From Drosophila persimilis (lineage: Eukaryota; Arthropoda; Insecta; Diptera; Drosophilidae): a DNA stretch of 64,000 nt. Location of the stretch: assembly GCF_003286085.1 (NCBI RefSeq), contig NW_020825706.1, positions 682,001 through 746,000 of the forward strand. Reading direction: 5' to 3'. A model generated the notes under the pieces. The model ran no database searches. It was not told the origin of the DNA and saw only the letters and a list, made by a program, of their open reading frames with translations. The translations under genes and the position numbers were made by a program. Below are positions 1 through 9,504 of this stretch, one piece after another; within the stretch, counting starts at the first letter, position 1, and the number at the start of each line of letters is the position of its first letter.

Positions 1-540
1 TCAATTGCATTTTTTTAGGTGTTGAATGGTAGAATGGGAAATGGGCTAGGTGTCAAGTGAAAGATCACACAAGAAATTATATATTATGGGTGTCTATATG
101 TATTTAAAGGAAGACATAGATAGAGCTCTTGTTAAACCAAAGAGCGGCCTTTTGTGGCTTTTCAACTAAAGTTAAGGAGAGCCGGGAGCTCCTCTAAAGT
201 CCTCTGAAAGAATCGTGTAACATAGAAATTTTCAGGCACTAAAAGTCAATATATTTCCCATATATATAGTTCCCAAAAAGTAATTATGACATATCTAAAG
301 GATTTTGCTTAGCAACAGACTATTAAGAGACTCTAATTGAATAGCCAATGGGAATCCTTTTGAGACTATATCTACATCAAAGAAAATTTGTAGACCAACG
401 AAAAAACCAAGCTAGAGGACTTAAACACTCCAACTGAAGAATAAATAAAGTTGACCATATCATATGATATCATATAGAACTAAATTATTTTCTAGCTATA
501 AAAAATATCTAACCAAAATGTTCGATCTCTTGTTTTGCAG
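1..540 (+). other. Tm2: 5' intronic/leader DNA of Tm2
   Basis: AT-rich, no open frame. A good 3' splice site (TTTTGCAG) ends at about 539, and the following ~55 bases lead into the Tm2 start codon at 595. I read this stretch as the end of a 5' intron plus the start of the leader exon; the upstream leader exon lies outside the window. Confidence 0.6.
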
Positions 541-594
541 TGCTTTTTCCAGTTTTCTTCCCTTCTGAGCCAATAACAAAAAAACACAAACACC

Positions 595-2781
595 ATGGAC
601 GCCATCAAGAAGAAGATGCAAGCGATGAAGCTTGAGAAGGATAATGCCATTGACAAGGCAGATACCTGCGAGAATCAAGCCAAGGATGCCAACTCCCGCG
701 CCGACAAACTCAATGAGGAAGTGCGCGATCTGGAGAAGAAGTTCGTCCAGGTTGAGGTCGATTTGGTCACCGCCAAGGAGCAGCTGGAGAAGGCCAACGC
801 CGAGCTGGAGGAGAAGGAGAAACTGTTGACCTCCACCGAGTCTGAGGTCGCCACCCAGAACCGCAAGGTCCAACAGATTGAGGAGGATCTGGAAAAGTCT
901 GAGGAACGCTCGACCACCGCTCAACAGAAGCTGCTGGAGGCCACACAGTCGGCCGATGAGAACAACCGTATGTGCAAGGTGTTGGAGAACCGCTCCCAGC
1001 AGGATGAGGAGCGCATGGACCAGCTGACCAACCAGCTGAAGGAGGCCCGCATGCTCGCTGAGGATGCCGACACCAAGTCCGATGAGGTTTCCCGCAAGCT
1101 GGCCTTCGTTGAAGACGAGCTGGAGGTCGCTGAGGATCGTGTCCGCTCCGGCGAGGCCAAGATCATGGAGCTCGAGGAAGAGTTGAAGGTATGTCTCTCC
1201 CCCTCTGGGTCTCTGAGTCCCTCTGTCATTGTCCTCTGTCTCTCTCTCTCCTGTAGGTTGTCGGAAACTCCCTGAAATCTCTGGAAGTGTCCGAGGAGAA
1301 GGCCAACCAGCGCGTGGAGGAATTCAAGCGCGAGATGAAGACCCTGGCCATCAAGTTGAAGGAGGCCGAGCAGCGCGCCGAGCACGCCGAGAAGCAAGTG
1401 AAGCGCCTGCAGAAGGAGGTCGACAGGCTAGAAGGTAGGTTCCAGCACAACCCATCGCTTTCCAGCCTCATTCTCCATTCAGATCCAATGATATGTACAC
1501 TCGTACGATATCTGCAATGGCAATGAGACGCCTCAGATGCTGTCCGAAACGAAGGCTTCAACTAATGCTCGCATTGTATATATCACTAAACGGAATAATA
1601 CTTAATAATACTCTGCTTACATTAATTGATGTGATATATACCCATTCCCCATATCTCTCTCTATCTCTCTATAAATATCTCTTCTATATATATCTGTATA
1701 TAAATGAACAAACAACAAAATGCCTTTTGCAGACCGTCTCTTCAATGAGAAGGAAAAGTACAAAGCAATCTGCGACGATTTGGACCAGACATTTGCCGAA
1801 CTTACTGGATATTAAAAAAAAAAACAAGAACAAAACAAAATCAATACGAAACACAGACCCACAGAACCCCCACCATTCCCCCCAAAGAACAAAAAGAGTA
1901 CCTCCCCGAAACAGTTTACTATATTCTTGCGATTATCCCCAGACAGAATTCAGTGTATTTACCCACATTTTCTGTCACAGAATTACACTGTAAATAATTT
2001 GTTTAGTCTCCCGCTATACCCCAGACACACAGCCCCATTCAGTACACTGTAAAAATAAGTTCAGATCAAGCCCAAATACCAGTTGCAGCTGTAGTTAATT
2101 ATGCTTTCAACACACAGGTGAATCTATCTATATGTAAATATGTATTTTTGCTATGATGATGTGTATGTGGTTTATATGATGAGCAAAAGATTACCTTGTT
2201 CTTATGTGGCATGATCTCTTGTCTTGTCCTGTCTTGCCTCTACTCTTCCACCTACCGGACACTACTCTACTCGTAATGCCCACTCGTTATCGAATGCCAC
2301 TCGATCTCTCGCTCTCTCTCTCTATACTCGTATCTCTCTGTCTCTGTCTCTCTCTCTCAGTCAATTTGTTTCTCTGCCAAATATCATCAATCTCTCTCAA
2401 TTCCCAAATCATTCTATGATTTTCGCTTAGGTTTTTGCTCTCATTCTCTCATGCGATCAATGTCTGCAATGATTGGATAGATAGATCATAGATCCCCGTA
2501 CCGTACCCCCTCCCACACAATGCTGCAAAAACTAACCCAAAAAACTATAGAAAAAAACGCTTGCCAGAACAGCGCGCCACTAAAATCAAAAACCTCAACC
2601 GAATTCGAAGGTTGAACTGTTCTATGTTCGATGTTACCTTATACCAACTGGAAACGAGTTGATCTAACGTTCTGACATTTCTTTGTTGCACTCCACAGAC
2701 GAGTTGGGCATCAACAAGGACAGGTACAAGTCCCTCGCCGACGAGATGGACTCCACATTCGCCGAGTTGGCTGGATACTAA
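595..2781 (+). CDS. Tm2: Tropomyosin 2 (muscle-type), alternative C-terminal exons
   Basis: Alpha-helical coiled-coil protein that lies along actin filaments and, with troponin, regulates myosin access in muscle. Coding exons are 595-1188, 1257-1434, then either 1733-1815 or 2699-2781. Both spliced forms give exactly 284 residues, the canonical long tropomyosin length. The protein starts [18 protein letters not shown] and shows unbroken heptad repeats rich in Glu, Lys and Leu. It is Tm2 rather than Tm1, whose helix continues MKVDKDGALERA. Introns have clean GT-AG ends (GTATGT at 1189, GTAGGT at 1435). Both last exons begin in the same phase after Glu-G and end in TFAEL-x-GY. Multiple AATAAA signals lie downstream near 3013-3030. 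Start chosen because it is the family's invariant N-terminus. Confidence 0.96.
1733..1815 (+). other. Tm2: Tm2 alternative last exon A
   Basis: 83-nt terminal exon encoding [20 protein letters not shown] then FAELTGY and TAA, preceded by TTTTGCAG. It is interchangeable with the exon at 2699-2781. Tropomyosin C-termini form the head-to-tail overlap and contact troponin, so the exon choice changes the overlap region. Confidence 0.9.
2699..2781 (+). other. Tm2: Tm2 alternative last exon B
   Basis: 83-nt terminal exon encoding [20 protein letters not shown] then FAELAGY and TAA, preceded by CTCCACAG. Same length and phase as exon A, so the two are mutually exclusive C-termini arising from an old exon duplication. 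Confidence 0.9.
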
Positions 2782-5124
2782 GGGACCCCATTCTGGACCC
2801 TGGAACCACAACGAGTACGAACATCAACAACACCAACCACACCAACAACAACAACAACAACAACACCAACAACAACGGAGGACGATTAAGAGAGGAAGGA
2901 ACTCTACTAAAATTCAACGAATATCTCAGAATGATTTTGAAAAACCAACCAAAAGAAGTACCAAGACCAACATCCATTTGTGTATTACAATTCTTTATAA
3001 ATCTATATATTTCTTAATAAATAAATAACAACCACAACAAGATCAGCAAACAGCAACAACACCAAGCCATAGCATTGATAGTAGAATCCAACGATAAAAA
3101 ACCATTTAATTTAATTATTTTTTTATTATTTAAAACAATAAAATAATCGAAGGAGTCAGCAGAAGAACCACAAGGCAGTACATTTTAGCAGAAAGTAAAA
3201 GTTAATTCCTTACCAGCCCAAGCCCCCAAAAAAATATATTTTTTATTTTTAAAACAATTGTTTAAAAATATTAAGAAAAAGCAAACAGCGGACACACAAT
3301 GAGAGAGAGAGAGAGAGATAGATAGATGCTGTTTAGAATGAAGTTTTGCTTAAAATTTGAATTTATATAATTAAATTACACAAACAAAAATACCCAAAAA
3401 AAGTATACAAAAAAATTTATAAAAAATTTGCTAAAAAAAAATTATATGTTTGATGTTTGCTTTTAATGAGAAAAATGCATCAATTGATTTTCTTTGCCTG
3501 AAATTGAACAGAAATTGTGGCTGCTTTTCAGCCGAAATCTGCTCTGATTATGCAAAGGTAGGTCTTTGGTTTGTTTGTTTGGTTTTTTGGGAAAGCCCCC
3601 CATTTGAAGTGGAGTGAAAAACCCAAAAGCTCAAAGTGCGTCATCATGAGATCACGGTTCGATCGAGGCCTTCATTGCAACATCGTTAACATCCGCTAAT
3701 TGTCAAAGTAATCTGAATAACGAAAGTTCAGATATGCCGATCCACAGATACAGATACAGATACATATCGTATGTACATGCATCCATTCATATCTTCAGGG
3801 TAAAATCAGTTTTGAGAGATCTTTGATCGATGTGGGCTGCTGCTGTGACCATCAATAATCCAGTTAACGCTGAGAGTCGGTCTGTCAGCCAAATTGAATC
3901 ACCTTTCATATTAATGGAGCTTTAATTCCCCCCCATCTGTCGTCTAGTGTATCTTTGGCTCTCCGTAACGTGTTTCTTTTTCGTCGAATCTCTCGAATCT
4001 CTTTTTTCGCAGTTCCATAAAATAGTTATTAAAACTTTAAGTGGCGCATTAAATTGCACATTATAATGTCCCAGTCATGATTTATATAAGCTGTATTATG
4101 CTTTCATTATGAAGTAGGTGTGTCCATATGTGGATGAGAGTGGAGCTTAAGAAAAGAGCTGGTCTTGAAAGAAACATTTATGGTAATAGGTCCTCAAAGA
4201 ACTCGAAAGAAAGGCGTACTTTTACGAGGAAAAAAATTGGCAAATTCTCTGGATAATTTGCTATTTTTGAAGCAAAGACTAGACTCTGAACTGGTACTAA
4301 TTATCACTTTTGAAACAATAGAAGATTCAATAATATGGTACCGAAACACTTGGCATATTTATCTATACTTGGATTATATTATAAAATAAATAAAAAGAGA
4401 GTTTTCTAAATACTTTTGTCTATAAAAGAATGCTATAACTATAATACACATACATATATATAATAGAGAGATATAAACGAGCAAAGTAGCTCCACAACCT
4501 AAAGCTAATCTCAAATAGTATAAACTTTAGCCCGAAATTAGAAAAACTCTTTTATGGCAAACCCCTCCCGAATGGCCCCCCTTAAAATGCTACCCATATC
4601 TAAATTTATACCAAAGAAATGAATACATTTTCGTTTCCATTGAAGCCCCCGAGCAATTACCTAAGTCTGAATGAAACCAATTTAATGGAGTGCAAACAGT
4701 ACGACTCCGACTGCGAGTATGTCAAAAAGCGGGCGTTGACGGCCAACAAAGCAACGCCACGGAGGAGAAATACATACTCTACGAACAGCCCCAATGACTT
4801 ACATTTGTAAAGAGCCCCAACCGAACCGAACCGAAGGAGAAAGTGAAATTTTTGCATTTCTCAGTGAGCAGCAGCAGGTCTGGGCCATTGCCATGGGCCA
4901 TTGACAGCGACTCAGACAGCTGGAGACGACCGACCGGCTCTGGGGCTCGAACTGAGCCTCAGTCTGGGTCTTCTGATCGCGCGGCATTCAGTCAGAAACG
5001 AACCAACAACGGAGTCGGCCTAAACCGCACGGAAAACGTATCGAAATCGAAAGTGCTCTGTGACCGCGCGACTTGAATCGCCAAGTGCTTGCTCTGTGAG
5101 AAGGGGGTGTCATCCAGCCATCAT
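2782..5124. other. Tm2 3' UTR and intergenic spacer to lectin gene
   Basis: The first ~700 bases are AT-rich with CAACAA runs (2840-2878), several AATAAA hexamers and a GA dinucleotide run at 3301-3320; this looks like Tm2 3' UTR. From about 3500 to 4980 I see no convincing coding frame. An initiator-like TCAGTC at 4988-4993 could mark the lectin transcription start, but this is only suggestive. Confidence 0.5.
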
Positions 5125-5673
5125 ATGTCACCGGCTACGGCTAGCAAACAGACAGCCATCCGGCTTCGGCCTGGGGCTGCTGTTTACCTGGTAGTTTTAT
5201 GCCTGGGCCATGGGCCGTCGTTCGTCTTATGTAATGACAGCGATGGTGAAAATATGCAAAAATACGCGAATGAATCACACGCAGTGGTGGAGGCGGACTC
5301 AAACGCTCCCATTTGGTCGCAATTTCTCGAAGATTATGTTTTGAGGTGTGTGTTTTTGGACTAGGTTTCCCCCTGAGATGATGGTTTAATTTGTCCCCAA
5401 CAGCCAAAGCAGCAGTCAGCGAACGTCCAAGGATCTGCCGTACATGGGAGGCGGCGATATGGGCATGAGCATGTCCATGAACGGACCCCTTAACTATCAT
5501 TCGTCGGCCTACAAGCGACCTGGGAACAACATTTACATCACGCGGCGGATTGGCGAGGCTGTGGAGCTGGAGCCGCATTTGCGCAAGCCCGTGGAGAGTC
5601 AGAGTCCCATTGTGAATCCCCAATTCCGGCCGATGACCAATCAAATGTTGCACCAACAGCAACAGCAGCACCT

Positions 5674-5709
<36 letters not shown>

Positions 5710-6670
5710 GCGACAGCAGCCTGGCTTCCTGCAGCAGCTTTTTGGCATTGGCGGCAGTTCTGGGGGAGGCAATCCCAATCCCAATCCTCCTCCTCCTCCC
5801 CAGCAGCAGCAGCATCTGCGGCCAGTACCCCTGCAGCAGCAGCAGCAGCACCAGCAACAGCATCTACAGGGCAGTGGCCAGCCCACAACATTCCGGGCTG
5901 TTTCCGAGAACGATCTGTATCTGCTGGGTGCTATCGAGAAGCTGGTCTATCGTGTCGGTAATGAAAACTAGAAACCAGTCAAAAGAAAACTTTCCCTTTC
6001 AACCATGAGCCATCGAATGCTTACAGATTACCTGGAGAGTCGTGTGCGACGGTCAGAGCAGTTGATCTACTACCTGATGGCTGGCAACAAGGAAGGCCAG
6101 AAGGAGGTCAAGGATCCCTGCCCCACGAACTTTACGCGCATCAGCGACAACTGCTATTACATCAACAGCCAGCAGCAGGTCAACTGGAAGACGGCCAATT
6201 CGGCCTGCAAGGCCCTCAACTCGCATTTGGCAGAGTTCGAAAAGGTCTCGGAGAACGAAGAGATTATGGCCTATCTGCTGAACCAGCCGCCGCACAGGGG
6301 ACGCGACTACTGGCTGGGCGGTCTCAACCCTGGTCTCCTGTGGATCTGGTCCAACTCGGCCAAGCCTGTGAATCCCAATACGAACCTCACATCGATAGCC
6401 ATGGCCCAGAAGAGCGAGAATGCCACGGCCTCCAATCTGGTGGATAGCTCCGAGGAGACATCGGAGGACGGCAGCGATGTCCTCAACAACACCGTGCAGA
6501 TCGAGGGCAAGGGACGGTGTCTCCGGCTGAGCTACAATGCGGGGAAGCATAGCTATGTGTACTATGGCCAGGAGTGCACTTCGAGGCACTATTACATCTG
6601 CGAGCACGAGGACACGACGCTGGACAATAAGATCAAGAAGATATCCCGCGAGCTGAAGCTCTTCGAATGA
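5125..6670 (+). CDS. Secreted C-type lectin-like protein with poly-Gln
   Basis: Exons 5125-5345, 5404-5957 and 6027-6670 splice in frame to 472 residues. The ATG at 5125 gives a short basic segment and a hydrophobic stretch (AAVYLVVLCLG) that fits a signal peptide. Exon 2 encodes low-complexity sequence with a CAG/CAA poly-Gln block (5655-5720) and a second Pro/Gln block (about 5790-5870). The C-terminal exon holds a C-type lectin-like domain: CPTNF-x-RISDNCYY, WKTANSACKALNSHLAEF, YWLGGL, LWIWSNS, then GRCLRLSY and a closing CTSRHYYICE. No clear EPN or QPD sugar-selectivity motif is visible, and an Asn/Ser-rich insert of about 50 residues splits the domain after WIW. Carbohydrate binding is therefore uncertain. 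I suspect the CG14866 orthologue, from memory only. Confidence 0.88.
5655..5720 (+). repeat. CAG/CAA trinucleotide repeat (poly-Gln coding)
   Basis: Run of CAA and CAG codons inside the lectin gene's second exon, encoding about 20 Gln interrupted by His, Leu and Arg. The long hydrophobic frames on the opposite strand here are artefacts of this repeat. Confidence 0.9.
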
Positions 6671-6997
6671 CGAATGACGAATGTGATAGGTCGGAGGGCA
6701 CTGCACTTCTAGTTAATTTGTAGCCATATATTATCGCCTAAATTTCGAATGAATTTATTCTTGTGTTAAACGTTAAATATTTATAAATATTTATACACTT
6801 AAATAAACATAGTTGATAGTGTTCAAAACGTGTTAAGGATACTTTGTTCTTGCACAGCAAAGCTTGAAGTAAGTAAAAGGAAACTCTAAGAACTGGAAAC
6901 CTCTGCGGCTGGGCCGCTTTGGCGTTCACATGCTAAAAGCAAACAAAATTATACACAGAGCGACTGTGTGGATAGAGATCGGAACTTATGGCCACGC
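6671..6997. other. Convergent 3' ends of lectin and MADF genes
   Basis: 327 bases between two stop codons of convergent genes. An AATAAA near 6801 fits the lectin poly(A) signal. No coding frame. Confidence 0.6.
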
Positions 6998-8389
6998 CTA
7001 GTCGGGATATAGGTAGTCCTGTAGTATGTTTTGGAAAGCAATCTTAATCTTGCCGCGATCCCGACCGTTCAGCTTCTGTATGTCGGGCAACAGGCTCATC
7101 AGGAACATGGCATCGGAATCGGTTTTGCAGTCGCACAAATCAACGCCGCCTCCATTCGCCACCGGACCAGCCGAGTTGTTTGCCTCCAGACGCAGAGAGG
7201 GCGCCGCCTGATGATGGTTGTGGACATGTCGCTGGCTCAAATAGCTGCCACTGCTGCTACTGGCCATTGTCCCCACCATGGGTGTGGTGGCTCCTGCTGC
7301 TAAATTCGATGGAGTTGGTAATTCCATTTCGGCGGACGCCCCACTCGCAGGAACTGCCCCTCCAGTGTGCGTTGTGGTGCTGACCAAATCCACGGGCTTG
7401 CTAAACGTTGGACGTACAAAGGAAATGTTCAAATGGGTTGTGGGCTGGGCAGGCAAATTGACGCCTGACACTACAGCAGCGGGCACCGGCAGCTCCTGCG
7501 AGCGCGGACGACTGGCCCGCACTTCGTCCTGGTAGGCGCGTATCTGCAGGCGGTTGTGATGCATTCGATTGGTGTGCGGCTGTTGAGGGGCATACCGTCG
7601 GTGGGCCTCTGCCGCGGACGAGCTGGCCACCGCTGCCGCCACGCTGGAAGAGGGGGCCATCTTATGCATCTCATGGTCTTCAGGCTCGTCCTCGTCGTGG
7701 TCTGGGGTCAACTGCTCGAATTCATCGACTGGCTCCTCGCACTCGGATTTGATATCGTTGCTGTCCAGCTGGTTGTGGTACCGATGGCGTCCCTCCTCGT
7801 CCATGAGGTCCTCCAGCTCAGAGTTGTTTGGCTCATGCTCGTCGAAGTAATCCAAATAGTTGTCCAGCGGCTGCGCCTGGGGACTCTGCTGAGACGTGGG
7901 TGTCGGCTGGGTGGTGCTGCTGGTTGTTGTACCGATGGTGGTCACGGTGCGCTCCCTTTGCATGCGGTTCGACAGGCTGGAGAGATGCGCCAGGGCATCC
8001 TGCACCTGGGTGTCCAGCGACTTGGGCTGCTGGTGCTTCTTGCGCAGATACGGATGTAGGAAGAACATGCGATCGAAGTACGACCAGCAGGGCGGAACTT
8101 TCTCCTCCAGATAGTTGGTGTACTCGCGCCGAAACGAAATGCGCAAATTTGTCCATTTGGCAAGGCTGGCGCCGGGATTCTTCTCCAGCTTCTGATCCAC
8201 TTCCCTCCAAAAGTTCTCCACGTACGGTCGGCAGAAGTAGTACTTGTGCCTGGGATTGTAAATGGCCTCGTCGCGTTGCACAACATCGATCAGCTTAAAG
8301 ACCTCCTCCGTGAGCCAGCGAGACGCACTGCAGCTGGCATTCCCATTATTCGACACGAACTGTTGACTGTTGCCAAATTCAGTCGTCAT
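6998..8389 (-). CDS. MADF-BESS domain transcription factor
   Basis: Single-exon frame of 463 residues. Residues ~30-118 form a MADF (Myb/SANT-like) DNA-binding domain: FKLIDVVQRDEAIYNPRHKY, then FWREVDQKL, WTNLRISFRREY and CWSYFDRMFFLHPYL carry its spaced aromatic residues. The middle is acidic, then Ser/Ala/His-rich and probably disordered. The last ~40 residues (DSDAMFLMSLLPDIQKLN through KIAFQNILQDYLYP) match a BESS motif, which in this large fly family mediates protein-protein interaction. The combination marks an insect MADF-BESS regulator of the Adf-1/Dip3/stonewall type; I cannot name the member. It is divergently arranged with ear, about 1.1 kb apart, and a palindromic DRE lies between them. 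Confidence 0.88.
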   Translation of the reverse strand: MTTEFGNSQQFVSNNGNASCSASRWLTEEVFKLIDVVQRDEAIYNPRHKYYFCRPYVENFWREVDQKLEKNPGASLAKWTNLRISFRREYTNYLEEKVPPCWSYFDRMFFLHPYLRKKHQQPKSLDTQVQDALAHLSSLSNRMQRERTVTTIGTTTSSTTQPTPTSQQSPQAQPLDNYLDYFDEHEPNNSELEDLMDEEGRHRYHNQLDSNDIKSECEEPVDEFEQLTPDHDEDEPEDHEMHKMAPSSSVAAAVASSSAAEAHRRYAPQQPHTNRMHHNRLQIRAYQDEVRASRPRSQELPVPAAVVSGVNLPAQPTTHLNISFVRPTFSKPVDLVSTTTHTGGAVPASGASAEMELPTPSNLAAGATTPMVGTMASSSSGSYLSQRHVHNHHQAAPSLRLEANNSAGPVANGGGVDLCDCKTDSDAMFLMSLLPDIQKLNGRDRGKIKIAFQNILQDYLYPD

Positions 8390-9504
8390 TTTGGACTGGT
8401 CTGGGTTGGCGTCCTGGGCGTGGTTTGACTACTCATCAATTGGGTCAATTTCACTCGTCGTTTTCAGTTTCTGCCATCACTTTCGCAAAACATTTTATTG
8501 TTTTTCCTAATGTTCTTTTGAGTGTTGTCTGTGGCTCAGATGTGAACCGAACTCACGGAACTGGTATCATGAACAGCGATGATTCGATTATGTGAGATGA
8601 TGGGAAAACAAAAGGAAATAGAGATGATTTATCTTTATAAATCTCTATTTATTCTCATAAAAATCTGAATAATATTGGAAGAAGGCTCTAGCATAGTTAC
8701 AAATCATTTAACGAATTGTTTAATGGCACAATTATATCGCTATGAGTAGGTATCGATAGCGCTGAACTAATCGAACGATGCGAAATCAACGAACCAGTTC
8801 ATTCACCGAATCAATGGAACTGTTTTAGGCAACATAGATTTTTTGTGTGTGTTTTTCCGTTTTCCGCGAATTCTGTATATAGCAATAATAAATATCGTTA
8901 CTTAGGCGAAATTAGTGTGCATATTAATGCGAATGCGCCCAGTGCAGATAGTAAGTAGAGAATTGTGCAACCGGAATTGTTGCGGCAGAAAAACATGACC
9001 CGAGCGAAAGCTTGCCCTGGACAAAAGGCCACAATGTGGCACACAAACAATAACAATTCGGTTTAAAGGCGAAACATAACACAAATACCGATCAATAGCT
9101 ATATAGCTGTCAATTATTCCGCATTGCCCAATATGCCAAAGGTGCCCGGAAGAGCTCTCAAAGTAGCTGGAGACGAAGGCGGACGTGACATGTTGCAAGA
9201 GTCAGCACGCATGCACCCTGAGCCGCTGCTGTCTGCGGGTCGGAAGCAGAGCAGGGCGGCGTGCCACAAGCATTGGATTGGCCAATTATTTTGATTTTAA
9301 TTGGGCGCCAATAAGAATCTTTCATTCAACTTTTACAATACGGGTTTATCTTTTCACACTAATGGGCACTACTCCTGCCCCGCATCGATTTTGGCGGGAT
9401 ATTTGACATGTTGTTAAAGCGTTGTTGCTTCCTGTTTTGTTGTTTGCAGCACTTAAACGGAAACCGCGCCGGAGACATCGGAGTTTGATGCTCTACACAG
9501 AGGA
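8390..9504. promoter_or_regulatory. Divergent promoter region between MADF gene and ear
   Basis: Contains the 5' leaders of both divergent genes. A perfect palindrome TATCGATA at 8751-8758 matches the DRE bound by DREF (and overlaps the CGATA of BEAF-32), common at housekeeping promoters in Drosophila. No open frame with coding character. Confidence 0.5.

Noticed and set aside
5141-5891. Leu-rich and Cys-rich minus-strand frames opposite the lectin exon
   Set aside because: Products of the CAG/CAA repeat read backwards (Leu, Cys or Ala runs).
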